From assembly GCF_004153605.1 (NCBI RefSeq), contig NZ_SDSI01000001.1, forward strand, positions 812,266-876,265: a stretch of DNA of 64,000 nucleotides. Direction: 5' to 3'. The notes under the pieces were generated by a model. That model was not told the DNA's origin, made no database searches, and saw only the letters and a list, made by a program, of their open reading frames with translations. Position numbers and translations under genes: made by a program. Source of the stretch: Qipengyuania_B thermophila (GTDB taxonomy: Bacteria; Pseudomonadota; Alphaproteobacteria; Sphingomonadales; Sphingomonadaceae). Shown one piece after another: positions 40,072 through 48,514 of the stretch (the stretch's first letter is position 1; every line of letters starts with the position of its first letter).

Positions 40072-41081
40072 GCCTTGTACTCGATCAGGGTCGCGCGCGT
40101 GCCCCGCCGCTGCTGGACCCGGTGCTGGAGCCAGCCGCGCGCCTGCGCAAGTTTGGCGATCATGATCAGCAGCGCCCACTGCGCCCCGCCGCGCCACCCC
40201 ATCGCCGCGGCCTTGCTGCGTGCCAGCCGGACGACCTGCGCCGCGACCGCAAGAGCGGGGGCAAGGGCGAGCAGCCGGAGCGGGGCGCCTGTGCCGACGA
40301 GGCTCAGCACCAGTCCGGGGATGGCGAGCAGCATGAGCGACGACCACAAAAGGGCGCTTTGCTGCAGGCGCATCCACGACCGATCCGCATCCTTGCCGTG
40401 CAGGGCGATGAGCGCGGCGATGCCGAAACCGGTCCGCCGGGCGCGGTGCCACCACTGGCGCAGATGCGTCATGGCGACGTCGTGCGCCGTCATCTCCGCG
40501 CCATTGCTCCACACCCGCCAGCCGCGCGCGCGCAGGCGCAGGCACATCTCCGGCTCCTCGCCGGCGATCAGTGCGTCGTTGTAGCCGCCCACCTCCCTGA
40601 GCGCCGCCACCCGGAACAGCGCATCCCCGCCACAGGCGCTTGCCGGTCCGGCCGGCACGCTCCATTCGTCGTCGATGGCGCGGTGGTAGGCGTTGCGCCC
40701 CGGATCGCGCTCGCGGCGGCGTCCGAAAACCACCGCGCGGCGCGGGTCGTCTGCCATGTCCGCGATCGCCGTGGACAGCCATTCCGGGTGCACGGCACAG
40801 TCGCCGTCCACCATCTGCACGAACTCGGCCTCCGGATGGTCGCGCAGCAGCCGGGCGAGACCGGCATTGCGTGCGCGTGCGGCCGTGAACGGCACGTCGG
40901 TGTCAAGCTCGACCACCGCCACGCCCAAGGACCGCGCCAGCGCCACACTGCCGTCGGTGGAGCCGGAATCGACATACACCGCCGCTCCCTGCCCCGCCAC
41001 GGAACGCAGACACGCCTCCAGCCGCTCCCCCTCATTGCGGCCGATGATGACGATGCCGATGCGGGCCAAGGACTTGTACAC
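40068..41081 (-). CDS. Family 2 glycosyltransferase with C-terminal membrane helices
   Basis: Glycosyltransferase of 337 residues. GT-A features: IGIVIIGRNEGERLEACLRS, YVDSGSTDGSVALAR, the metal-binding region EFVQMVDGDCAVHPEW, and acceptor loop AGEEPEMCLRLRARGW (ED/E pair). Two or three hydrophobic segments follow after residue 245. It probably adds a sugar to a lipid or polysaccharide acceptor. It heads a chain with the SDR and lipoprotein genes and is divergent from the methyltransferase at 41190. Confidence 0.88.
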   Translation of the reverse strand: MYKSLARIGIVIIGRNEGERLEACLRSVAGQGAAVYVDSGSTDGSVALARSLGVAVVELDTDVPFTAARARNAGLARLLRDHPEAEFVQMVDGDCAVHPEWLSTAIADMADDPRRAVVFGRRRERDPGRNAYHRAIDDEWSVPAGPASACGGDALFRVAALREVGGYNDALIAGEEPEMCLRLRARGWRVWSNGAEMTAHDVAMTHLRQWWHRARRTGFGIAALIALHGKDADRSWMRLQQSALLWSSLMLLAIPGLVLSLVGTGAPLRLLALAPALAVAAQVVRLARSKAAAMGWRGGAQWALLIMIAKLAQARGWLQHRVQQRRGTRATLIEYKA

Positions 41082-41189
41082 TGTTATCTGTCACCCGTTG
41101 ATCTGCCTCTGCCCGTTGTGAGTCGGCGATCGACCATGCATGGGCTAGCCTGACGCTCATCTACTCTCCAGCAAGGTGTTCTACAAACG

Positions 41190-41885
41190 ATGCTGCCAGA
41201 CGAAGCAATCCTCATGGGGCAATGGATCAGAAGCCTTGATCTGCGCAAAGGCGCAGTATGCCTCAACTTCGGCTCATCCACGCGCCACTTCCGAGAAGTG
41301 GTTCAGCCTCACATTGATGAGCATGTCTTTGCTCCGCTCAGGCAAGCCGGCGTTCGCACGATCCACTGCGACCTGAAAGTCGATGATGGCGTGGATGAGG
41401 TCGGGGATGTCCTTGATCCGGGGGTTCGCTCCAGGCTTGCCGGTTATGAACCGGAACTCGTCATCTGCAGCAATCTGCTGGAACATCTGACCGATCCGGC
41501 GACCTTCGCGCAGGCATGCGGCGAAATTCTTCGTCCGGGCGGACACTGCTTGATCACGGTGCCGCGCAGTTTTCCGTATCATCCCGATCCGATCGACACC
41601 ATGTACAGGCCGGAGCCATCCGAAGTGGCGGCACTTCTCCCGGAATGGCAGGTTGTGTCGGCGAAGGAGATTGCTGCCGGCAGCTATGCGGACGACCTGC
41701 GTACGCATGCTGCGCCTACTGTCGCTCTGTTGAGACAGGCAATCAGAGCAGCCATGCCATTTTATCGGCCATCCCAGTGGCGTCCCGCAGCGCACAAGCT
41801 CATGTGGCTCTTCAAGCCCTATCGCGTCTCCTTGGTGATGCTCAGGAAACCGGAACATCATGCTGCGGACTCAAGAGTCCGCTGA
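41190..41885 (+). CDS. Class I SAM-dependent methyltransferase
   Basis: Methyltransferase-11 type protein of 231 residues. LRKGAVCLNFGSSTRHFREV matches the cofactor glycine loop loosely (GSS rather than GxGxG). LVICSNLLEHLTDPATF and ILRPGGHCLITVPRSFPYHP are the typical post-motifs of methyltransferases near glycan clusters. GC is clearly lower than its surroundings. The end overlaps the convergent GT4 gene by 44 bases. Likely a polysaccharide-related methylation; substrate unknown. Confidence 0.82.
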   Translation: MLPDEAILMGQWIRSLDLRKGAVCLNFGSSTRHFREVVQPHIDEHVFAPLRQAGVRTIHCDLKVDDGVDEVGDVLDPGVRSRLAGYEPELVICSNLLEHLTDPATFAQACGEILRPGGHCLITVPRSFPYHPDPIDTMYRPEPSEVAALLPEWQVVSAKEIAAGSYADDLRTHAAPTVALLRQAIRAAMPFYRPSQWRPAAHKLMWLFKPYRVSLVMLRKPEHHAADSRVR

Positions 41886-43134
41886 ACGATTGCTGGAACA
41901 ACGAAGCCAGTTTGGCTGCCTCAACCGTGTCAAAGTGCCTGGCCAACACACGCTCCCTCGCTGCCGCTCCCATCTCCGCCAGCCGTTCGCGGCTGAGGCA
42001 TGACATTGCAGCCATGGCGTCTGCGAAGGCTTCTGCGTCGCCAGCCGGCACAATCAATCCGTCAACTCCATGCCTCACCAGTTCCGGAATGCCGGCGATC
42101 GCTGTCGTGACCACCGGACGTGCCCGGGACATGGCTTCCATGATCACGACCGGGAGCCCCTCGGCGAAACTTGGAAGAACCAGGGCGGACGATCGGTCCA
42201 GCAGTTCCCGCACCTCGTCAGCATTTACCCAGCCGGTTATCGTGATCAGTTCCGCCAGCTCGGCTGCCTGGATGGCTTCCTCGAGCTGCTTGCGCATCTC
42301 GCCGTCACCGGCGAGGATCAGCGGAATCGGAGTTCCGCGATCTCGCAGCAAGCGGATTGCTTCGATGAGCAGCACCTGCCCCTTCTGCTCGCACAGGCGT
42401 CCGACACAAAGTACGCCGAAATCCTGCGGCAGGGGCTGCGGTGGTGTGGCGTTGATCCGCGGATCCAGCGCGCAATGCACCACCCGTATCTTCTCCCAGT
42501 CGCTCAGCCTGGACCAGCGGAACAGCTGGCTGCGGCAGAAACTGGTGATCGCCGCAACGAAGCTGGCGTCGCGGACCTTGACTCCAAGTTTCAGTTGATG
42601 GGGCTTGTCGAACTCCTCGGGCCCATGAACAGTGAAGCTGAAAGGCGGCCCGCCAAGTGATTTCACGAGAAAGGCGACGGTGGCAGCATTGCTGCCGAAG
42701 TGGGCATGCACATGATGCGCGCCACTGCCTGTCTCGACCCACTCAAGCACCAGGCACGCTTCTGCCAAATAGATGAGATGGTGCAGGAAGCTGCGCTCTG
42801 CACCCCGCGACAGTGTCCAGGCGTGTTTCAAGGCTTGAAGGAAAGGTCCGGGACGCGAGAAGACGACGCGCAGCAATGCTTTCAGCAACGGTGCTGGTCC
42901 GCCCTCGAGTACGTAGCGGGTGCGTTCGCGCTCTGCTGCGTCGAGAGGGTCGACTACAGTGTTCTCCCACCCCCGCATGGCCAGTCGCTCGACGCGAACA
43001 CCCAGGCGTTCAAGGGCCAGGATTTCCGTGCGGATGAAACTGTGACTTACCGCCGGGTACTGGTTCAGAAGATATGTGACGGCAAGGCTGCCAGAAGCAA
43101 CATCGTCTCCGTTCGAGTGCCCATGCTGCGTCAT
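41842..43134 (-). CDS. Family 4 glycosyltransferase
   Basis: GT-B glycosyltransferase of 430 residues. N-terminal domain: VTYLLNQYPAVSHSFIRTEI and HHVHAHFGSNAATVAFL. C-terminal domain: LCVGRLCEQKGQVLLIEAI and the GT4 signature ALVLPSFAEGLPVVIMEAMS with the conserved Glu residues. It resembles enzymes adding hexoses in exopolysaccharide synthesis. ATG at 43132-43134 is used; a GTG at 43140 overlapping the LLM stop as GTGA is equally plausible. Lower GC than the upstream gene. Confidence 0.88.
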   Translation of the reverse strand: MTQHGHSNGDDVASGSLAVTYLLNQYPAVSHSFIRTEILALERLGVRVERLAMRGWENTVVDPLDAAERERTRYVLEGGPAPLLKALLRVVFSRPGPFLQALKHAWTLSRGAERSFLHHLIYLAEACLVLEWVETGSGAHHVHAHFGSNAATVAFLVKSLGGPPFSFTVHGPEEFDKPHQLKLGVKVRDASFVAAITSFCRSQLFRWSRLSDWEKIRVVHCALDPRINATPPQPLPQDFGVLCVGRLCEQKGQVLLIEAIRLLRDRGTPIPLILAGDGEMRKQLEEAIQAAELAELITITGWVNADEVRELLDRSSALVLPSFAEGLPVVIMEAMSRARPVVTTAIAGIPELVRHGVDGLIVPAGDAEAFADAMAAMSCLSRERLAEMGAAARERVLARHFDTVEAAKLASLFQQSFSGLLSPQHDVPVS

Positions 43135-43136
43135 AC

Positions 43137-44153
43137 TCACGCCGTGCCCATGACCTGTGCTGCGAAGCGGTGCATTTCTTCGGATTGGGGGCTCATCTGC
43201 AGCAGCAGAAGGTCGACCCCGGCATGCTCGTATTCGGCGATGCGCTCCTTGAGCTGTTCCGGTGTCCCGACCAGTCCGGGCCGCAGGCCGCGGTTGGAGA
43301 CGGCGTATTCCTGCAGCTTCAGTTCGCGTTCGAGCTGCGTGCCCGACAGCCACTGATCGAAATTGGCGTAGCCGGGCGGCAGGTCGCGCACGGCGGTGAT
43401 CCGGGCCAGTTCGGCCTTCGCCTCCGCCTCGCTGTCGCGCACGATGGCATAGGCCGCCATGCCGAAGGCCAGCGGCGGCCGGCCAAGCTCCTCCCGCCGG
43501 GCGGACAGGTCGGCGACCCGCGCAGCGATCACCTCGGGCGGGTCGCCGTGCATGACGTAGGCGTCGCACTGCCGCGCAATCATCTGCCTCGCCGCTTCGC
43601 TCTCGCCGCCGGCGTAGATCACGGGGCGCGCCTCGGGCCCGGGCGCGCAGATCGCCTCGTCCGTCCGGTAGAACCGGCCGGAGAAGGAGAAGCGGGGCTG
43701 GGTCCACAGGCCCTCGACGACCTCCAGCCACTCCGCCGTGCGGGCGTAGCGGTCGTCGTGCCGGTCGAACTCGAGGCCGTACTGGCGCGCCTCGTCCGCC
43801 CACCAGGACGACACGACATTGAGCGACAGCCGTCCGCCAGCAATCCGGTCGATGTTCGCGGCCGCCTTGGCGAACAGCGCCGGATGATGGAAATTCGGGC
43901 GCACAGCGACCATCAGTTCGAGCCGGCTCGTCACCGCCGCCAGCGCCGCGGCAGTGGACCAGGCGTCGAGAGCAGGGGCGTCCACCCCCTTGATGTCGTT
44001 GAGGTTCAGCTCGGCGATGAGGGTCAGGTCGTATCCCCAGCGTTCCGCGTCGAGCGCGAGGCGGCGGACATAGGCCCAGCTCGCCTCCATCCCCTCGTCC
44101 GCCACATTGCGCAGCCAGCCCCCGAACACCGGCATCCAGAACCCGTACCGCAT
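43137..44153 (-). CDS. LLM class flavin-dependent oxidoreductase (SsuD/SfnG-like)
   Basis: Bacterial luciferase-like monooxygenase of 338 residues using reduced FMN. Features: MRYGFWMPVFGGWLRN, LTLIAELNLNDIKG, VAVRPNFHHPALFAKAAAN (typical of alkanesulfonate/sulfone monooxygenases), and SLNVVSSWWADEARQYG. Could oxidise an organosulfur compound or another small molecule. It shares the overlap TGATG with the ATP-grasp gene, so translation is coupled. No flavin reductase gene is seen nearby. Confidence 0.88.
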   Translation of the reverse strand: MRYGFWMPVFGGWLRNVADEGMEASWAYVRRLALDAERWGYDLTLIAELNLNDIKGVDAPALDAWSTAAALAAVTSRLELMVAVRPNFHHPALFAKAAANIDRIAGGRLSLNVVSSWWADEARQYGLEFDRHDDRYARTAEWLEVVEGLWTQPRFSFSGRFYRTDEAICAPGPEARPVIYAGGESEAARQMIARQCDAYVMHGDPPEVIAARVADLSARREELGRPPLAFGMAAYAIVRDSEAEAKAELARITAVRDLPPGYANFDQWLSGTQLERELKLQEYAVSNRGLRPGLVGTPEQLKERIAEYEHAGVDLLLLQMSPQSEEMHRFAAQVMGTA

Positions 44154-45064
44154 CAGGCCGCCGCCTCCTTCAGCCAGACCGCGATCCGGTCCACCAGCCG
44201 CTCGTGCGGATCCCATCCGAGCACGTCCAGCGGATTCGCGACGAAGTTGGACAGCGCGTTGATGTCGTAGAAGCGCGGCGTCCCGTCACGGTCGTCGATC
44301 ATGACCTCGACGCCGCCAAGATCAAGCGCCGCGGCCTGTGCCACCCGCTCGGCGGCGCTGCGGAGAGCCGCGTCCGGTTCCGCCGCCCGCATGACGATGC
44401 CGCTGCCCGGCGCCGCGCAGGCGTCGGCCGGACACAGGTCGAAGCTGCCTGCTCCCTCGATGGTGATGGCGTAGAGGAACCGCCGGTCGAGCGTCTCCAG
44501 CCGGGTCACGATCCCGCCGCGCGCGGGCACGACTTCCTGGACCAGCAGCACGCCGTCGATGCTGGAGGGCAGGGCGCGATCGGCTACTGCGGCACGCAGG
44601 GCGTCGAGAGTGTCGAAGCGGGCGATCCCGGCGCCGGCACCGCCGATGTTCGCCTTGACCAGCAGCGGGAAGCCGATTTTGGCGGCCGCCGCGACGGCAT
44701 CGGCGGCGCGGTGCACCACCCGTGTAGCCGGAATGGCAAGGCCGAGCGAGGCCAGCAGGGCAAGCTGCCGCGCCTTGGACGCGTCCACCGCGAAGGCTGC
44801 CGTGCCGTTGAGAACGCGCGCGCCGCCTGCCTCCCATCGGGCAAGCAGGGCCTGCACCCAGAAGATCGGATGCTCCGGCTCGCGCAGAAAGGCCGACATG
44901 GCCACCCGGTTGAGCACGAGCGGTGCCGGAGGGTGCGGATCGGCCGGGTCGAAGGCGGTGCCCGGAGACAGGGTGGTGAACGCGATGCCGCGCCGCTCGA
45001 GCGCGGCGAACAGCGGCGCGAACCAGCGCGGATGCTCGAACAGGATCGCCAGGGCAGGGCTCAT
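44153..45064 (-). CDS. ATP-grasp ligase (RimK-like)
   Basis: ATP-dependent carboxylate-amine/thiol ligase of 303 residues. ATP-grasp features: GFPLLVKANIGGAGAGIARF (phosphate loop), VLLVQEVVPARGG, and Mg-binding end EVMIDDRDGTPRFYDINALS with Asp and Asn. The N-terminal pre-grasp domain begins ALAILFEHPRWFAPLFAAL. It is sandwiched between trmB (ATGA overlap) and an LLM oxidoreductase. Substrate unknown; a peptide or amino-acid ligation is the family norm. Confidence 0.85.
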   Translation of the reverse strand: MSPALAILFEHPRWFAPLFAALERRGIAFTTLSPGTAFDPADPHPPAPLVLNRVAMSAFLREPEHPIFWVQALLARWEAGGARVLNGTAAFAVDASKARQLALLASLGLAIPATRVVHRAADAVAAAAKIGFPLLVKANIGGAGAGIARFDTLDALRAAVADRALPSSIDGVLLVQEVVPARGGIVTRLETLDRRFLYAITIEGAGSFDLCPADACAAPGSGIVMRAAEPDAALRSAAERVAQAAALDLGGVEVMIDDRDGTPRFYDINALSNFVANPLDVLGWDPHERLVDRIAVWLKEAAA

Positions 45065-45759
45065 CGGCGCGCGAACCGGAAGTACCAGACCTCGTGCCCC
45101 TGCTTGCGCGCCTTGGCCTCGTAGCGGGTCTCGGGCCAGCCCGAAGGGCGCTGCTGCCAGCTGCGCGGGCCGTCCGTCAGCCAGGTGAAGGCATCCCGGT
45201 GGCGACGCATGACCATCAGCGCGTGGCGCAGATAGACCGGGTGGTCGGTTCCGAACCGCAGCTCCCCGCCCGGCTTCAGCTTGGCGGCGAACAGGGTCAC
45301 CGGCCCGTCATTCATCATCCGCCGCTTGGCATGACGCGCCTTCGGCCATGGGTCGGGATGGAGGAGGTAGATCATGGTCAGCGATCCGTCCGGCACGCGC
45401 CTCAGCACCTCCAGCGCATCGCCATGGTGCAGACGGACATTCGCCAACCGCCCTTCCTGCACATGGACGAGCGCTGCGGCCACGCCGTTCAGGAACGGTT
45501 CGGCGCCGATGAAGCCGTGATCGGGCAGCAGGTCGGCCCGGGCGGCGAGATGCTCGCCCCCGCCAAAGCCGATCTCGAAATGCAGCGGGCACTCCACGCC
45601 GAAAAGGCGCCCGGCCGTCACGGGGCCGTCCGCAGGCACGGCGATCTGCGGAAGGAGCGTGTCCACCAGCTCCTGCTGCCGGGCGCGCAGGGGCTTGCCG
45701 ACCGAGCGGCCGTAAAGCCGGTTGAGGGTGAGCGGGTCGCCGGGTTTGTGCGCGGTCAT
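45061..45759 (-). CDS. trmB: tRNA (guanine-N7)-methyltransferase
   Basis: Methylates N7 of G46 in tRNA with SAM. 232 residues. Motifs: HFEIGFGGGEHLAARA (SAM loop), LHHGDALEVLRRVPDGSL, and the catalytic HPDPWPKARHAKRRM; end region GHEVWYFRF. Start at 45757-45759 chosen by homology; the open frame extends upstream without similarity. First gene in the trmB-ATP-grasp-LLM chain. Confidence 0.93.
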   Translation of the reverse strand: MTAHKPGDPLTLNRLYGRSVGKPLRARQQELVDTLLPQIAVPADGPVTAGRLFGVECPLHFEIGFGGGEHLAARADLLPDHGFIGAEPFLNGVAAALVHVQEGRLANVRLHHGDALEVLRRVPDGSLTMIYLLHPDPWPKARHAKRRMMNDGPVTLFAAKLKPGGELRFGTDHPVYLRHALMVMRRHRDAFTWLTDGPRSWQQRPSGWPETRYEAKARKQGHEVWYFRFARR

Positions 45760-45908
45760 GGCCGCGCGCCTTATAGCGGCCGTTGCCGATGCGCCAGCGG
45801 GGCTGTTTCGCTCCGCGCGCAGCCGTGGTAATCTCGATGTCTGGCTGACCGGGAGGCCGTCCACTGAGCGAGCATGATTTCGCCGCGACCTATGCCGCGC
45901 TCCGCACC

Positions 45909-46214
45909 GTGATGCTGCGCAATGCCGGCGAGCAGATTGTCGCGGAAGATGCCCCCGGATCACTGATCCTGCGAACCCACGCTCGCGATGCCAAGGGGCA
46001 ACCTGGCTGGTTCGGCACGGTGACGGTGAAGAAGAGCTACGTCGCTTATCACCTGATGCCGCTTTACGAGCAGCCGGCACTGGCGGACGGGCTCAGTGCT
46101 GGGCTGGCCAAACGGCGTCAGGGAAAAACTTGCTTCAACTTCAAGGATGTCGATGAAGCCCTGTTCGAAGAAGTTGCGGCGCTGACCGCGCGGTGTGCGG
46201 ACAGCGCCGGATAG
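45909..46214 (+). CDS. Small conserved protein of unknown function
   Basis: Protein of at least 101 residues. Contains WFGTVTVKKSYVAYHLMPLY, a run reminiscent of small DUF1801-like proteins, and GKTCFNFKDVDEALF. No transmembrane helix. Given here from the GTG at 45909, but the frame has no stop until a TGA just before 45850, and GGGAGG seven bases before a CTG at 45864 suggests translation may begin there, adding SEHDFAATYAALRT. Not certain to be DUF1801. It is convergent with ctrA. Confidence 0.65.
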   Translation: MMLRNAGEQIVAEDAPGSLILRTHARDAKGQPGWFGTVTVKKSYVAYHLMPLYEQPALADGLSAGLAKRRQGKTCFNFKDVDEALFEEVAALTARCADSAG

Positions 46215-46220
46215 CGGCGG

Positions 46221-46916
46221 TCAGGCCGCGACGGCGCCCGCCTCGGTGTCCACCAGCACGTAGCCGCGCCCCCAGACGGTCTCGATGTAGTTCTCCCCGC
46301 CGCAGGCCTGCGAGAGCTTCTTGCGCAGCTTGCAGATGAACACGTCGATGATCTTGAGTTCCGGTTCGTCCATGCCGCCATACAGGTGGTTGAGGAACAT
46401 TTCTTTGGTCAGCGTCGTGCCCTTGCGCAGGGACAGCAGCTCCAGCATGGCGTATTCCTTGCCGGTGAGGTGGACCCGCGCGCCATCGACCTCCACCGTC
46501 TTGGCGTCGAGGTTCACCGCCAGCTTGCCGGTGCGGATCACCGACTGGCTGTGTCCCTTGGACCGGCGCACGACCGCGTGGATGCGGGCGATCAGTTCCT
46601 CGCGGTGGAACGGCTTGGTGACATAGTCGTCGGCACCGAAGCCGAAGGAGCGGATCTTGGAGTCCATCTCGCCCACGCCGGACAGGATGAGCACAGGCGT
46701 CTGCACCTTGGCCACGCGCAGCTTCTTGAGCACGTCGTAGCCGTGCATGTCGGGCAGGTTCAGGTCGAGCAGGATGATGTCGTAGTCGTAGAGCTTGCCC
46801 AGATCGAGGCCTTCTTCCCCGAGGTCCGTGGAGTAGACGTTGAACCCTTCATTGCCGAGCATGAGCTCAATGGCTTTTGCGGTGGTCGGCTCGTCTTCGA
46901 TCAAAAGCACGCGCAT
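46221..46916 (-). CDS. ctrA: Cell cycle master response regulator CtrA
   Basis: OmpR-type response regulator of 231 residues. Receiver domain with phospho-acceptor Asp51 in IILLDLNLPDMHG, VLILSGVGEMDSKIRSFG, and Lys in YVTKPFHREEL; winged-helix domain from about residue 125 with EYAMLELLSLRKGTTLTKEM and DVFICKLRKKL, near-identical to other CtrA proteins. It controls cell cycle, motility and, in many alphaproteobacteria, GTA production, so it may link to the GTA here. ATG at 46914-46916. Confidence 0.96.
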   Translation of the reverse strand: MRVLLIEDEPTTAKAIELMLGNEGFNVYSTDLGEEGLDLGKLYDYDIILLDLNLPDMHGYDVLKKLRVAKVQTPVLILSGVGEMDSKIRSFGFGADDYVTKPFHREELIARIHAVVRRSKGHSQSVIRTGKLAVNLDAKTVEVDGARVHLTGKEYAMLELLSLRKGTTLTKEMFLNHLYGGMDEPELKIIDVFICKLRKKLSQACGGENYIETVWGRGYVLVDTEAGAVAA

Positions 46917-46950
46917 GGCCCGGTGTCCCCCTTCGCCCTGATACCGTCGA

Positions 46951-46977
46951 GACTCTCTTGTGCCGGAGTCTTGACTC
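46951..46977. promoter_or_regulatory. Cluster of three GANTC (CcrM) sites upstream of ctrA
   Basis: GACTC at 46951-46955, GAGTC at 46966-46970 and GACTC at 46973-46977, all upstream of the ctrA start. GANTC is the CcrM methylation site and lies in the ctrA P1 promoter of Caulobacter. TTAA elements at 46981 and 47010 could be CtrA half-sites. Confidence 0.7.
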
Positions 46978-47045
46978 GAATTAACCACACGAGAGGTGAA
47001 GGGGAAAGGTTAATTCTTTGTTTCACCAGCGGTGAGTGGAAAGGC

Positions 47046-48485
47046 TCAGGCCAAGCCCGCCAGCCGGTGCCGCCGCCGCCGCTGGACCGAACTGCCAAGC
47101 CCAAGCGCCTCGCGGTATTTGGCGACCGTCCGGCGAGCGAGATCGTACCCTTCTGTGCGCAGGACGGCCACCAGCGCATCGTCCGAGAGCACGGCGTCCG
47201 GCGCCTCGGCGGCGATGAGGGCGCGGATGCGCGCCTTGACCGCCTCGGAGGATGCCTCGCCGTCCCCCTCGGCCGCGACGCCGCTGGAGAAGAAATAGCG
47301 CAGCTCGAACGTGCCGAAGGGACAGGACAGGTACTTGTTCGCCGCCACCCGGCTGACGGTCGACTCGTGCATGGCGATGTCCTGCGCCACCTCGCGCAGG
47401 GTCAGCGGGCGCATCGCCGCGACGCCCTGACGGAAGAAGCCGGCCTGGTGGCGGATGATCGCGGCGGCCGTCTTGAGGATCGTCTTCTGGCGCTGGTCCA
47501 GGGCGCGGATGATCCAGTTCGCCTCCTGAAGCTGTTCGTCGAGCCAGCGGCGCGCCGCCTTGCCGGGGCAGCCGTTGCGCAGTTCGAGGTAGTAGGGGCG
47601 GTTGACCACCAGACGCGGCAGGGTCGCCTCGTTCAGCCGGACCTCCCAGTCCGCCCCGCGCGGCAGCACCAGCACGTCGGGCACGATCGCCTCGTCGCCG
47701 CAGCCGCCGAACCGGCAGCCCGGCTTGGGATCGTAGCGGCGCAGCTCCGCCAGCATGTCCGCCAGATCCTCGTCGTCCACCTCGCACAGGCGCTTCAGCC
47801 GCTCGACCTCGCCGCGCGCCACCAGGTCGAGATTGTCGATCAGCCGCGCCATGCAGGGATCGTAGCGGTCGGCATCGCGCGCCTGCAGCGCCAGGCATTC
47901 GGCGAGCGTGCGCGCGCCGATGCCGGGCGGGTCGAGCGACTGCACCCGTTTGAGCGCTCGCTCCATCTCCGCGACCGGCACGCCATGCTCCCGCGCCAGC
48001 GCATCGAGCGGAGTGGCAAGATAGCCGGCCTCGTCCAGTTCGCCGATCACGGCCATGGCCAGTTGCGCCTCGCGCCGGTCGAAGGCCGCGCCCGCGATCT
48101 GGGCCGCCAGATGCTCGCTCAGGGTCGGAAGGCTCGCCGCGCGGGCGTCGGGTTCCGCCGGCGCGTCGGCACCGCCCGCATACGAATCGCTGCCCCATGC
48201 ACCGTCGTCGCGGCCGCCGCCGTTCCAGGTTTCTTCGAGGTCGAGCGCGTCGTGACCTGTCCCGAAGCCGTCGGCGCTCGGCTCCGCGGCGATCGCGTCC
48301 GGCTCCGCCGCCGGTTCCGCCGCGGTGTCGCCCACTTCCAGCAGCGGATTGGCGCTCAGGCTTTGGGCGATGAAGGTTTCCAGCTCGAGATTGGAGAGGG
48401 CGAGCAGCTTCACCGCCTGCTGCATCTGCGGCGACATCACCAGCGTCTGGCTCTGCCGCATCTCGAGGCGCGCCGACAGCGCCAT
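47046..48485 (-). CDS. rpoN: RNA polymerase sigma-54 factor
   Basis: Sigma-54 of 479 residues. Region I: LSARLEMRQSQTLVMSPQMQ and AVKLLALSNLELETFI. Region III contains the HTH (TLREVAQDIAMHESTVSRVA) and the RpoN box ARRTVAKYREALG near the C-terminus. A Glu/Ala-rich acidic region II, unusually Asp/Gly rich (residues 55-110), lies between. Downstream of lptB by 30 bases, the classical lptB-rpoN order, and probably co-transcribed. Confidence 0.95.
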   Translation of the reverse strand: MALSARLEMRQSQTLVMSPQMQQAVKLLALSNLELETFIAQSLSANPLLEVGDTAAEPAAEPDAIAAEPSADGFGTGHDALDLEETWNGGGRDDGAWGSDSYAGGADAPAEPDARAASLPTLSEHLAAQIAGAAFDRREAQLAMAVIGELDEAGYLATPLDALAREHGVPVAEMERALKRVQSLDPPGIGARTLAECLALQARDADRYDPCMARLIDNLDLVARGEVERLKRLCEVDDEDLADMLAELRRYDPKPGCRFGGCGDEAIVPDVLVLPRGADWEVRLNEATLPRLVVNRPYYLELRNGCPGKAARRWLDEQLQEANWIIRALDQRQKTILKTAAAIIRHQAGFFRQGVAAMRPLTLREVAQDIAMHESTVSRVAANKYLSCPFGTFELRYFFSSGVAAEGDGEASSEAVKARIRALIAAEAPDAVLSDDALVAVLRTEGYDLARRTVAKYREALGLGSSVQRRRRHRLAGLA

Positions 48486-48514
48486 GATCGTCCTCTCTTC
48501 TGTGCCTCGCCCGG

